DNA from: an uncultured Bacteroidales bacterium
GTDB lineage: Bacteria > Bacteroidota > Bacteroidia > Bacteroidales > UBA3824
DNA: 34,331 nt
Direction of reading: 5' to 3'
Assembly: GCA_905233995.1 (NCBI GenBank)
Contig: CAJOGF010000003.1
Span: forward strand, 1 to 34,331
Below the pieces are notes generated by a model that was given only the letters and a program-made list of their open reading frames with translations, had not been told where the DNA came from and searched no databases. This document shows positions 15,836 to 24,412 of the stretch, piece after piece. A program made the position numbers and the translations under genes. Positions within the stretch are counted from its first letter, which is position 1; every line of letters starts with the position of its first letter.

Positions 15836-16857
15836 TAAACGTTTTTGTTTACTTGACACTCGTAGTTTATCATCTCAACGCCTGTCTTGGAAATCCCGAT
15901 GTACTTTAATGCTGGCATTTTGCCTAATATTTCAGGAAAAGCCTCAATTTTGTTGCCGCAAAGGTCTATGTCATAAAGGCTTGTCAGTTTGTTGATATCA
16001 GAAGAAATTTTTGGAATGTTGTTTGTGGCAAGTCCCAAATATTTAAGAGTTCGCATCGAATACAAATTTTGTGGTAATGTTGAGATTTTATTATTGTTTA
16101 ATAACAAATGTGTCAAATTTTTAAGTTTTGAAATCTCGTTTGGAATTACTGCAATATTGCAATTTGCAAGCGATAATTTCTTCAATGAACTAATATTTAT
16201 CACTCCTGAAGGTATTTGGTTTAGCGGACATTCGTCTAAATACAATATTTTAAGATTTGTAAGTTTGCTGATTTCTGCTGGTATTACGGCTATTTGGTTT
16301 GCTGACAAAAGCAAAACCTGCAATCCTGTAATTTCAGTCAACTGCATAGGGAAAGTAGAAATATTATTGAACGATAAATCCAATTCTGTCAAACGTTTAA
16401 GCCCTTTTATTTTAGGGTTTACTTCAGTTATTTTGTTGTCCGATAGGTTAAGCGCAGAAAGTTTATCTAATTGTGTAATATTTTCAGGAATATTCGAAAG
16501 ATTGTTGCCGCTTAACGATAATATTTTTAATTCTTTCAACGCCGCAAAACCGTTTGGAAGTTTTGAGATTGAGTTTTCGTCAGCGTATAAAAATTGCAAC
16601 TTTGTGTTTTTGCACAAACTTTCGGGCAAGGAAGTCAGTTTGTTGTCTTGAAGATAAAGCACTTGAAGATTTTTAAGTTCTGAAATCTTGTCGTCAAGTT
16701 GTGTTAAGTTTTGTCCGCTCAAATCCAAAACAGAAACCTCTAAAGGCTTTTTTAATGCTTCGTCCAATGAAGTATAATTTTTAGAGTCTTTGAGTTGTGA
16801 AAAAGCGATAAAATGTACACTTAATAAAACAATTATGGTAAAAAAAAGTTTTTTCAT
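15832..16857 (-). CDS. Secreted leucine-rich-repeat protein
   Basis: The 341-residue protein has a signal peptide (residues 1-21, ending IAFSQ). About eleven repeats of roughly 23 residues follow, of the bacterial LRR kind (LxxLxLSxNxIxxIPxxIxxLxx). Such repeats form a curved binding surface; the partner is unknown. No membrane anchor is seen, and there is no T9SS sorting domain at the C-terminus, which ends CQVNKNVY. It is probably periplasmic or exported. A -7 element TAAATTTG (16910-16903) lies upstream without a clear -33 partner. Confidence 0.85.
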   Translation of the reverse strand: MKKLFFTIIVLLSVHFIAFSQLKDSKNYTSLDEALKKPLEVSVLDLSGQNLTQLDDKISELKNLQVLYLQDNKLTSLPESLCKNTKLQFLYADENSISKLPNGFAALKELKILSLSGNNLSNIPENITQLDKLSALNLSDNKITEVNPKIKGLKRLTELDLSFNNISTFPMQLTEITGLQVLLLSANQIAVIPAEISKLTNLKILYLDECPLNQIPSGVINISSLKKLSLANCNIAVIPNEISKLKNLTHLLLNNNKISTLPQNLYSMRTLKYLGLATNNIPKISSDINKLTSLYDIDLCGNKIEAFPEILGKMPALKYIGISKTGVEMINYECQVNKNVY

Positions 16858-16910
16858 AACGGTTAATTTTTTTTTAGTTTTTTTTCTTGAAGATTCAATT
16901 TACAAATTTA

Positions 16911-16951
16911 GTGCCGCAAAAAAATTATTTTTTTAAATATTTTTGCAGCAC
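16911..16951. repeat. Inverted repeat at the end of the PH-like gene
   Basis: GTGCCGCAAAAA (16911-16922) and TTTTTGCAGCAC (16940-16951) pair with a single mismatch around an AT-rich loop. The repeat spans the stop codon of the PH-like gene. No T-run follows on the minus strand, so it is only a weak terminator candidate. Confidence 0.4.
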
Positions 16952-17398
16952 AGTTTCCAATTCTTTGATTTTTTCTTTTTTCAATATTGAAATGTTAGCA
17001 GAAATTGTTTTTTCGATTACTAATTTTTTTGCCGTTGGAGAAACGCCTTTTATTTTTATTGAAATCATTTTCCTTAGTCCAAACAAATCCGATTTTATTT
17101 CATAACTTTGTATAGTTTTTTTCATGATTCCGTATTGCTGATATTTTCTAAAAAACGGAAATGCCTGAACACTACGGATTTCAATCAAATCTTTGCCTGC
17201 AATTTCATCGTTGAAATAAAAATAAGAAGGGTTGATAAAAAGCATTACAACAAACGCAACAAGACTTAAAATGCCGAGTACAACCCATATAATGCTCGAA
17301 TCAAATGCCGAATAAATCATAAAAGCAATTCCTAAAACTAATGTCAAAACTTCCGCTAACATCCATCTTGACATACTAACTGTATTGTCAACAAACAT
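16925..17398 (-). CDS. Two-helix membrane protein with PH-like domain
   Basis: The 157-residue protein has two hydrophobic helices near the N-terminus (about residues 12-30 and 35-54). A soluble basic part follows, with alternating strands (for example FYFNDEIAGKDLIEIRSVQ) and an amphipathic Lys-rich C-terminal helix. This layout resembles bacterial PH-domain (bPH) membrane proteins; the match is by shape only. The role is unknown. It begins 4 bases after aroB and is the last gene of the polyamine-aroB operon. Confidence 0.6.
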   Translation of the reverse strand: MFVDNTVSMSRWMLAEVLTLVLGIAFMIYSAFDSSIIWVVLGILSLVAFVVMLFINPSYFYFNDEIAGKDLIEIRSVQAFPFFRKYQQYGIMKKTIQSYEIKSDLFGLRKMISIKIKGVSPTAKKLVIEKTISANISILKKEKIKELETVLQKYLKK

Positions 17399-17402
17399 TT
17401 TT

Positions 17403-18458
17403 TTAGATATTTATTTGATTATAAAATGATAATGCCTGAAATACGTCTTCTTTTTTGCAATGACAATCTGTTTTGTATTCTCCAAAATCGCTAACAAGCG
17501 AAAAATTTATATTTCCAGAAGAGTTTTTCTTGTCGAAAGTCATTAAATTATAAAGTTGTTCGTATTTTTCAAACTTAAATAAAAATGGTGTAAAAAGCGT
17601 TCCTAAGTATCTAACAACATTCATTAGTTTTGTGTGCTGAAAGTCCAAATAATTGTTGCTCAGATAAAGTTCCGCAACAAGACCAACCGCAACGGCTTCG
17701 CCATGAAGTAGGGGCGAGGTTGTTGCAAAAGAATAACTTTCTATTGCATGACCTATTGTGTGACCAAGATTCAGCATTTTTCTGATACCTTTTTCTGTTG
17801 GATCTTGACTTACAAAAAGGTTTTTTATCATAACCGATTCTTCTACCAATTTTGAAAGCATTTCAAAATCAGGCTTTTCGGGGTTAAATTCGGTTAGTTT
17901 CAAAAAGTATTCTTCGTTGTAGAGTAACGCATGTTTTACCATTTCTGCCATACCTGATTTCAATTGTCTTTGGTCTAAAGTTTCCAAAAATTCGGTGCTG
18001 ATAATCACTTTGTCAGGATTCTTGAAAAGACCGATTTCGTTTTTAAGATTGTTGAAATCAATTGCGAGTTTGCCTCCGCACGAAGCGTCAACTTGTGATA
18101 GGAGCGTTGTCGGAATGTTGATAAAGGTGATTCCGCGTTTAAACAAACTTGCCGCAAGTCCGCCCATGTCGCAAATAACACCACCACCAAGGTTGATAAA
18201 AAGACTTTTTCTATCGCCGTGGTTTTCACCCAAAAATGTCCAAATTTTTTGTAATGTATCAATGTTTTTGTGCTGTTCGCCGCTTTCTATTGTTATCACA
18301 AGTGCTTGTTTTTCTTTTAGAGACGGCAATTTATTTAAGCAATACTTTAATGTGTTTTCATCTGTTAAGACAAAAATTTTGTTTTGAAAATTGTCAATTA
18401 TTTTTTTTAGTTCTAAATCTGCATTCATGGTGCAGATAACATTTTCAGGTAAATTCAT
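17403..18458 (-). CDS. aroB: 3-dehydroquinate synthase
   Basis: AroB converts DAHP to 3-dehydroquinate, the second step of the shikimate pathway, with NAD and a divalent metal. The 351-residue protein has the NAD-site motifs (GEQHKN, GGGVICDMGG, and INIPTTLLSQVDAS with the GGKLAID continuation). The metal-binding residues lie in GMAEMVKHAL, LNLGHTIGHAIE and LLHGEAVAVGL. Length is typical. It follows the carboxynorspermidine decarboxylase gene by 39 bases on the same strand. Confidence 0.96.
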   Translation of the reverse strand: MNLPENVICTMNADLELKKIIDNFQNKIFVLTDENTLKYCLNKLPSLKEKQALVITIESGEQHKNIDTLQKIWTFLGENHGDRKSLFINLGGGVICDMGGLAASLFKRGITFINIPTTLLSQVDASCGGKLAIDFNNLKNEIGLFKNPDKVIISTEFLETLDQRQLKSGMAEMVKHALLYNEEYFLKLTEFNPEKPDFEMLSKLVEESVMIKNLFVSQDPTEKGIRKMLNLGHTIGHAIESYSFATTSPLLHGEAVAVGLVAELYLSNNYLDFQHTKLMNVVRYLGTLFTPFLFKFEKYEQLYNLMTFDKKNSSGNINFSLVSDFGEYKTDCHCKKEDVFQALSFYNQINI

Positions 18459-18497
18459 ATCTACTTTATAATTTGTTTTTTTGTATTCTTTTTTTTG

Positions 18498-19643
18498 TTA
18501 TCCTAACCGTCCTTTGAAGTCTTCGTAGCCGAATTTTTTTATCAATTCTACTGTTAAATCTTGTTTCAACAAGTAAATATCGGGTAATGGCATTCCGTTG
18601 AATGTGTTAGTTTTTACCATTGTGTAGAGTGCCATATCTTCAAAAATAACGTTATCTCCTATGTTTTTTTCAACCTCAAAATTGTAATCTCCGAAAACAT
18701 CGCCAGCAAGACATGTCATCGACGAGAGTCTGTATTTGTATTTTCCGTTTTCTGAAGTTTCAAAAATAGGCGGTAAAAACGGCATTTCAATTACGTCGGG
18801 ACAATGACAAGCGGCACTTGCGTCCAAAATTAAGATGTCAAGACCGTTGAAAACCTTGTCCATAACTTTTGAAGTTAAAAATCCGCTGTTTAAAACAACT
18901 GCTTCGCCCGGTTCAAGATATGTTTGAAGATTGTATTCGTCTTTTATGTATTTCAAAAGTGAAATCAAACCCTCAACATTGTAGTTTTTGTGAGTTATGT
19001 AATGTCCGCCGCCAAGATTCAGCCATTTTAATTTCGGAAAATATTTTTTGAACTTTTTTTCAACCTCTTTAAATGTTTTCTCCAAATCTTCAAAACCTTG
19101 TTCGCATAGCGTGTGAAAATGAAATCCTTCAATCTTTTCGGGTAATTCATCGGGCATATCGCAAAGCCTTACTCCGAGCCTTGACCCAAAAGAGCAAGGG
19201 TCGTAAATCGCATGGTTTTGAGTGCTAAATTCGGGATTTATTCTTATTCCAAGGCTTGCCTTATGACAGTTTGGGGAATGTAATTTAAACTGTTTCAACG
19301 AATTAAAAACAATATGTCCGCATATTGTATCCAATTCTTTGATGTCGCTTTCTTTGTAGGCTGGGGCAAAAACATGGTTTTCTTTTTTCATTTCTTCGTG
19401 CGCTAAGCGTGCTTCAAAAAGTCCGCTTGCAACTGCGCCTGAAATGTATTTCCCGATTAGAGGGTAAAGTTTGAAAGTAGAAAAACATTTCTGAGCCAAC
19501 AAGATTTTGCAGCCCGAAATTTTTTCTATTCTGTTCAATAGGGTTAAATTCATCAAAAGCCCGCCCTCGTCGATTACAAAGGACGGTGTGGGCAGGCTTT
19601 TCAAGACCTTTAATTTTTCGTTTTCAATAGGGTATGACTCCAT
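18498..19643 (-). CDS. nspC: Carboxynorspermidine/carboxyspermidine decarboxylase
   Basis: This PLP enzyme of the alanine-racemase fold removes CO2 from carboxyspermidine or carboxynorspermidine to give the free polyamine. The 381-residue protein has the PLP lysine in ILLAQKCFS (about residue 52), the segment GFHFHTLCEQ, a Gly-rich phosphate loop LNLGGGHY, EPGEAVVLNSGF, and the CHCPDVIEMP and TCLAGDVFGDY segments that complete the site. Three bases separate it from the dehydrogenase gene, so the two are cotranscribed. In Bacteroidetes this pair is known to make spermidine; the sequence alone does not settle spermidine against norspermidine. Confidence 0.93.
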   Translation of the reverse strand: MESYPIENEKLKVLKSLPTPSFVIDEGGLLMNLTLLNRIEKISGCKILLAQKCFSTFKLYPLIGKYISGAVASGLFEARLAHEEMKKENHVFAPAYKESDIKELDTICGHIVFNSLKQFKLHSPNCHKASLGIRINPEFSTQNHAIYDPCSFGSRLGVRLCDMPDELPEKIEGFHFHTLCEQGFEDLEKTFKEVEKKFKKYFPKLKWLNLGGGHYITHKNYNVEGLISLLKYIKDEYNLQTYLEPGEAVVLNSGFLTSKVMDKVFNGLDILILDASAACHCPDVIEMPFLPPIFETSENGKYKYRLSSMTCLAGDVFGDYNFEVEKNIGDNVIFEDMALYTMVKTNTFNGMPLPDIYLLKQDLTVELIKKFGYEDFKGRLG

Positions 19644-19646
19644 TTT

Positions 19647-20906
19647 TTATTCCACTAAAACGGGGTTTTCAGAAATCTGCCATGGCAGACCAAATTTATT
19701 GAGCATATCCATAAATGGGTCAGGATCAAATTCTTCCAAATTGAATACGCCTGCTTTTTTCCATTGTCCAGTAGCAAGAAGTGCGGCTGAAATCATTGCC
19801 GGAACTCCTGTTGTGTAACTAATGGCTTGTGAGCCTACCTCTTTGTAAGCCTCTTGATGGTCGCAGACATTGTAAATGTAAATGTTTTTTTTCAGACCGT
19901 CTTTGTAACCAGTAAAAATACATCCGATATTTGTTTTGCCAACAGTCCTTGGCCCTAATGTTGAAGGGTCGGGCATAAGCGATTTCAAAAATTGAATCGG
20001 AATTATTTTGTGTTCGCCAAATTTTACGGGTGTTGAATTTAACAATCCTACGTTTTCAAGACATTTCATGTGGGTTAAGTAACTTTTACCAAATGTCATA
20101 TAAAAACGCATTCTTTTTATTTCAGGAAAATTTTTAGTCAAAGATTCAATTTCTTCGTGATGAAGAAGATACATATCTTTTTTTCCTACTTCGGGAAAAT
20201 CATATTCCCGTTTGATGCTCATTGCAGGGACACCAACCCATTTGCCGTTTTCATAATAGTCAGCAGGAGAAGACACTTCTCTTAAATTGATTTCGGTGTT
20301 GAAATTTGTAGCAAACGGATAGCCATGATCGCCGCCGTTACAATCCAAAATGTCAACATAATCAATTTGGTCAAAGAAATGTTTTTTTGCGTATGCGACA
20401 AAAACGTTAGTTACTCCGGGGTCAAAACCGCCGCCTAAAAGGGCAGTAACGCCTGCGTTTTTAAACTTTTCAAAATACGACCATTGGTCAGCATAGTCGA
20501 AATAAGCCACAAATCCCTTTTCTTTGCAACGTTTTTCGTATTGTTCTCTCCAAACTGGCTGATTTGTATCTTCGGGTTCGTAGGCTGCTGTGTCAACATA
20601 ATGAACCTTACATTCCACACATGCCTGCATTAATACAAGGTTATGATACGGCATACCAACGTGAAGCAAAACATCAGGCTGAAATTCTTTGATTAAAGCA
20701 ATAACTTGCTCTTTGGAATTTGCGTCAATTTTTTTTGTTGAAATTATCGTACTCGTGGTAGGTTGCCATTTGGCTTTCATTGCATCGCATTTTTCGAGCG
20801 TTCTGCTGGCGATACATAAGTGAGAAAAAACTTTGCTGTTTTGACAAATCTTTGCAATAGCGGCACTTGCCACACCTCCGCAACCTATAACTAATACTTT
20901 ACTCAT
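19647..20906 (-). CDS. Carboxynorspermidine/carboxyspermidine dehydrogenase
   Basis: This enzyme of the saccharopine dehydrogenase family joins aspartate semialdehyde to a diamine with NADPH, giving carboxy(nor)spermidine for the decarboxylase that follows. The 419-residue protein opens with the dinucleotide-binding motif VLVIGCGGVASAA. It has LLHVGMPYHNLVLMQAC, YVDTAAYEP, LLGGGFDPGVTNVF and DCNGGDHGYPFATNF, all typical of the family. It is the first gene of the operon (dehydrogenase, decarboxylase, aroB, PH-like), driven by the promoter at 21002-21033. General saccharopine dehydrogenase is the alternative name, but the neighbour decides it. Confidence 0.9.
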   Translation of the reverse strand: MSKVLVIGCGGVASAAIAKICQNSKVFSHLCIASRTLEKCDAMKAKWQPTTSTIISTKKIDANSKEQVIALIKEFQPDVLLHVGMPYHNLVLMQACVECKVHYVDTAAYEPEDTNQPVWREQYEKRCKEKGFVAYFDYADQWSYFEKFKNAGVTALLGGGFDPGVTNVFVAYAKKHFFDQIDYVDILDCNGGDHGYPFATNFNTEINLREVSSPADYYENGKWVGVPAMSIKREYDFPEVGKKDMYLLHHEEIESLTKNFPEIKRMRFYMTFGKSYLTHMKCLENVGLLNSTPVKFGEHKIIPIQFLKSLMPDPSTLGPRTVGKTNIGCIFTGYKDGLKKNIYIYNVCDHQEAYKEVGSQAISYTTGVPAMISAALLATGQWKKAGVFNLEEFDPDPFMDMLNKFGLPWQISENPVLVE

Positions 20907-21001
20907 TTTTTTTATGCTATTTTTTTTAAAATTTGTGGATTAAACATTTAACTTTCAAGGGTAAAAACAAGTTTATAAAACACCCCTTAAAACTATCAGT
21001 A

Positions 21002-21033
21002 CAAAAGTATAATAAAAAAAACAAAAAAGCAAA
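21002..21033 (-). promoter_or_regulatory. Promoter of the polyamine-aroB operon
   Basis: On the minus strand TTTG (21033-21030) and TACTTTTG (21009-21002) are 20 bases apart. The leader would be about 90 bases long; within it AAGGGGT and ACCCTT (between 20955 and 20990) could form a short stem. The -33 element lies inside the stem of the preceding terminator. Confidence 0.55.
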
Positions 21034-21063
21034 AAAATAACTTTTTTTTGCTTTTTTGTTTTT
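21017..21063 (-). terminator. Long A/T hairpin terminator after the RND gene
   Basis: A-rich sequence with GC and C steps (21017-21037) pairs with T8-GC-T6-G-T5 (21042-21063) around a four-base loop. Pairing is nearly all A-T but continuous. It lies 24 bases beyond the transporter stop. Confidence 0.55.
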
Positions 21064-21086
21064 GATTTTTCTTGTTATAAATTTTT

Positions 21087-23423
21087 TTATGCTTTTTTCT
21101 CTTTCTTTTTCTTGAAGTTGATATTGAAAGAAAGTAACATTGACGGTAAGAACAACAAATTAGTAAACATTGCTACAAAAAGTGTGATGTCGATAAGCAA
21201 TCCTAATGCTATCGTGCCGCCAAATTGTGAAAAGCAGAAAATCATAAATCCTGTAAGAAGAATAATTGCAGAATAGATAATGCTTACTCCGGTTTCTCTA
21301 AGTGCGCCAATTACTGATTTATGAGTGTCATAATCTGTGGTATCAAGTTCATGACGGAACTTTGTGAATAGGTGAATAGCATTGTCAACCGATATACCAA
21401 ATGCAATATTGAAAACCAAAATTGTGGAAGATTTCAGTCTGATTCCGCAGAAACCCATTATCGCAGCCGTTACAATAAGCGGTATAAAATTGGGTATTAT
21501 TGAGATAAAAACCATTCTCCAAGACGAGAAAAGTCCAACCATACAAAGCGAAATAATTATAATCGCTAAAACAAGAGATTGTACCAAGTTGTCAATAAGT
21601 TTTAGAGAACCAAACGCAAAAATTACTGAAGTTCCTGTTATATCGCAAGTGTTTTTCTCTGGCGGAAAATAATGGTTGAGAATATTTTGAATACTATCCG
21701 TAATCGTTACCATTCTAACAGTTCCTATGTCAGCAACTCTCATTTGGATTCTTGCTCGTGAGTAGGTTGAGTCAATCATTGATTTTAGTAGGTTGCCCGC
21801 CATAGGATTGTTTTGAGCCGCTTCTTGATTACCTTTCAGATAAGGCATTATAAACGGTAATTCCGATTGCATAGGCAGCGAATAGTAATCAGGATTACCA
21901 TTATAATAGGCTCTTCTGATAATTTTAAGACCGTCAGCAATTGAAGTTCCACTTGATAAACAATTGAAATATTTTAAAGAGTCTTCTATTGCTTCAATTT
22001 TTTTAATTGTGTTGATGTTTAAAAGACCTTTTTTCTTCTTTGTGTCAATGGAGATTTCGAGCGGCAAAATACCGTTCATTTCTTTTTCAAAATATTTCAA
22101 ATCAACGTATGTTTGATTGTGTTCTGGTAGGTCGTCAACTTGAAAACTTTCGTTTTTCAAAAGTGTCATACCAAAAATCGAAATCGCAATCAATGCAATT
22201 GTGCCTAAATAAATTGCTTTTCGGTGGTTTTCTACCAAGTAAACAAATTTTTCTACAATCTTGTGGACAAACTTTGTGTCAAGATGCGTTAATTCCTTGT
22301 CAGTTGGCGGGTTTACAAAGCCGAAAAGCGATGGAACCATCAAAACCGAAAGGAAAAACATCGTTATAATACCTAAGGTTGCAATAAGTCCAAACTCCAT
22401 AAGCATTTCGTTTCCTGTGATTAGGAAAGTTGCAAAGCCTGCTGCCGTTGTAAGATTGGTAAGAAATGTTGCTTTACCAACTTGTGTGATTGTCTCGTAA
22501 AGTGCTTTTTCTCTGTCTCTTATCTCACGATATACGTAGTGATATTTGTTGAGAAGATAAATCGTGTTCGGCACACCTATAACTATAAGTAGCGGTGCTA
22601 ACATTCCACTCATCATTGTCATTTCGTATTGGAATAGTGTCATAAGAGCCATTGTCCAAATAACACCAACAAAGACAATCAAAACTGCTAAAGCCGTTGT
22701 TTTGATACTTCTGAAAAATATCATAAAAATAAGCGAGACAACAATCAAGGAGATGATTGCAAAAACAACAAGTTCGTCTCTTACCATAATCATAAGTCGG
22801 CTTCTTGTATACGGCAGTCCCGAAATGTGATATGGAGAATTGTTTTCGATGGAAAATTGTTGAACAAAATTTTCAATTCCGGCAACCATAACATCTCGTT
22901 GTTTGCAATAAATAACTTCGGGGTCGCAGGTTATTGCTAAAACATAACAATTGTTGTCGGTATACAGCATTTTGTCATAAAACTTGAAATCTTTAACCAA
23001 TTTAAAGCAAGAGTCTAATTGACTTTGCGTTTCGGGTTGTGGATCAAAGATTTTGTTAGCAACAAATTTTTTCTCAACAGTGTCTTTTTTGAGTTCTATC
23101 GCGTTTGCATACGAGAGAATGTTTGTAACACCAATTACGGTTTTAAGACTATCTTGAAGTTTTAAAAGATTTTTGTATTTCTCGATGTTCAAAAAATCTT
23201 TATCTTCAAAAGCACAGACTATAAGGCTTGCATCTTCGCCAAATGTTTTTCTGAAATCCAAAAACCTCTGATATGCTGTATCACTCTCGTTCATCATAAG
23301 AGCAGTTGCATATTTCATGCGGAGGTTTTTCATGTTGTAACCCATGAAAACTGTTATCACACCTATTATAATAAGTATGATTTTTTTGTTTTCAAGAATT
23401 TTTAATGCAATTTTGTTCCACAT
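21087..23423 (-). CDS. RND/MMPL-family transporter
   Basis: The 778-residue inner-membrane protein has the doubled layout of the RND superfamily: a helix at about residues 13-30, a large periplasmic loop, a bundle of five or six helices (about 215-370), a further helix near 405, a second loop, then a second bundle (about 630-765). The helix FNIAFGISVDNAIHLFTKFRHEL carries the Asp expected in the proton relay of helix 10, and the sterol-sensing-like part is present. Length suits the MMPL/HpnN-like branch, smaller than drug pumps of the AcrB kind (about 1,040). Substrates of this branch are often lipids; the one here is unknown. It follows the coiled-coil protein gene by 8 bases. Confidence 0.85.
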   Translation of the reverse strand: MWNKIALKILENKKIILIIIGVITVFMGYNMKNLRMKYATALMMNESDTAYQRFLDFRKTFGEDASLIVCAFEDKDFLNIEKYKNLLKLQDSLKTVIGVTNILSYANAIELKKDTVEKKFVANKIFDPQPETQSQLDSCFKLVKDFKFYDKMLYTDNNCYVLAITCDPEVIYCKQRDVMVAGIENFVQQFSIENNSPYHISGLPYTRSRLMIMVRDELVVFAIISLIVVSLIFMIFFRSIKTTALAVLIVFVGVIWTMALMTLFQYEMTMMSGMLAPLLIVIGVPNTIYLLNKYHYVYREIRDREKALYETITQVGKATFLTNLTTAAGFATFLITGNEMLMEFGLIATLGIITMFFLSVLMVPSLFGFVNPPTDKELTHLDTKFVHKIVEKFVYLVENHRKAIYLGTIALIAISIFGMTLLKNESFQVDDLPEHNQTYVDLKYFEKEMNGILPLEISIDTKKKKGLLNINTIKKIEAIEDSLKYFNCLSSGTSIADGLKIIRRAYYNGNPDYYSLPMQSELPFIMPYLKGNQEAAQNNPMAGNLLKSMIDSTYSRARIQMRVADIGTVRMVTITDSIQNILNHYFPPEKNTCDITGTSVIFAFGSLKLIDNLVQSLVLAIIIISLCMVGLFSSWRMVFISIIPNFIPLIVTAAIMGFCGIRLKSSTILVFNIAFGISVDNAIHLFTKFRHELDTTDYDTHKSVIGALRETGVSIIYSAIILLTGFMIFCFSQFGGTIALGLLIDITLFVAMFTNLLFLPSMLLSFNINFKKKKEKKA

Positions 23424-23431
23424 ATTTTTAT

Positions 23432-24325
23432 TTAATTGATATTAATTGTAACCGAACCGATATTTCTACCTTCACAGAAGACATCGGCCTGATAATTTCC
23501 GGCTGAAAGCACTTCGCGTGAGATTACATAAACAACAGCGTTTTGCGCTTTGCCGTCATAGTTTATGTTCTTTTTTGACGAATAGGCGATTTCTTTGCCT
23601 TGATAATTAAAGAAACCTGAACTTTCGTTCATAAGGATACTTCCGTCAGGTTTTACAAGTCTTACCATCAAATCTTTTTCGCCTTTTTTGGTCATTTCGT
23701 TTTCGCTGAGGGTAAATGTTACACGGAATTTTTTTGTTTTCAAAATTCTTGAAGTCTCGTTGTCTCTATCGTTGAGGGCTACGAGTTTTATGCCTTGTGC
23801 TTTTAATGTTTCAGCCTCTTTAACTCTGCCTTGAAGAGAATCTTTTACGTTTGAGAGTTGTTTGTTTTGCTGTCTTGCGTTTGAAAGTTGACCGCTAAGA
23901 CGGTTGTTTTCTTCGGTAAGAATTTGGTTTTTGGTGTTAAGACTATCAATTTGGACAACAAAACTACGCATTATCGACCTTAAAGTTTCAACCTCTGCGC
24001 GATATTTTTTCAGAGAATCAAGATTTGAAGCCTTGGTGCGTTTCAAGGTCGTCATTAATTCTTCAACCTTTGCTTTTTGCTCTGCAAGTTGAGCGTTGAT
24101 AGTATCGTTTGTGGTTTGAAGTTGATTGTAATTGTCTAAGATTATTTCCATTTCGCGGTTCAAAGAGTCTTTTTGATTGTTACCGATTTCGATTTTTTGC
24201 ATCATTTCTTCGGCCTCTTTTTCCTGCTTTCCTTTGTTGATAAATAAGACTAAAATTGCGATAGCCTCTGCAATTACTAAGGCTAAAAGTACCTTATTGA
24301 CTGTTGATTTAGAATTTTCCTGCAT
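23432..24325 (-). CDS. Membrane-anchored coiled-coil protein
   Basis: The 297-residue protein has one N-terminal membrane helix (about residues 11-27). A long Glu/Lys/Gln-rich coiled coil follows (about 30-190), then a C-terminal domain of alternating strands (about 195-297) ending SVTINI. The coiled coil would project from the membrane, with the domain at its tip in the periplasm. No enzyme motif is seen and I do not recognise a named family. Eight bases separate it from the RND-type gene, which suggests a common role, perhaps as an accessory part of the transporter (inference). A -7 element TATCTTTG (24353-24346) lies just upstream. Confidence 0.7.
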   Translation of the reverse strand: MQENSKSTVNKVLLALVIAEAIAILVLFINKGKQEKEAEEMMQKIEIGNNQKDSLNREMEIILDNYNQLQTTNDTINAQLAEQKAKVEELMTTLKRTKASNLDSLKKYRAEVETLRSIMRSFVVQIDSLNTKNQILTEENNRLSGQLSNARQQNKQLSNVKDSLQGRVKEAETLKAQGIKLVALNDRDNETSRILKTKKFRVTFTLSENEMTKKGEKDLMVRLVKPDGSILMNESSGFFNYQGKEIAYSSKKNINYDGKAQNAVVYVISREVLSAGNYQADVFCEGRNIGSVTININ

Positions 24326-24345
24326 TTTTATATGAATTTTTGGCG

Positions 24346-24353
24346 CAAAGATA
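24346..24353 (-). promoter_or_regulatory. -7 element of the coiled-coil/RND operon
   Basis: TATCTTTG on the minus strand, 21 bases upstream of ATG 24325, is an exact TAnnTTTG match. No TTG lies at the usual distance, so the promoter may be weak or activator-dependent. Confidence 0.4.
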
Positions 24354-24360
24354 CAATTTT

Positions 24361-24393
24361 TTGCAATACTTTTAAAAAAAATCTTTAATTTTG
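24361..24393 (+). promoter_or_regulatory. Promoter of the methyltransferase-ispG transcript
   Basis: TTG (24361-24363) and TAATTTTG (24386-24393) are 22 bases apart, slightly wide, and 20 bases before ATG 24413. Confidence 0.45.
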
Positions 24394-24412
24394 GGGCATA
24401 AAAATTATAGAA

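Noticed and set aside
15989-16651. 220-codon plus-strand frame
   Set aside because: It is the reverse of the leucine-rich-repeat gene; the repeat periodicity keeps the opposite strand free of stops.
16911-16951. Terminator for the polyamine-aroB-PH operon
   Set aside because: The stem is good but no T-run follows on the minus strand; kept only as an inverted repeat.
17995-18387. 130-codon plus-strand frame
   Set aside because: It lies opposite aroB, which has all its catalytic motifs.
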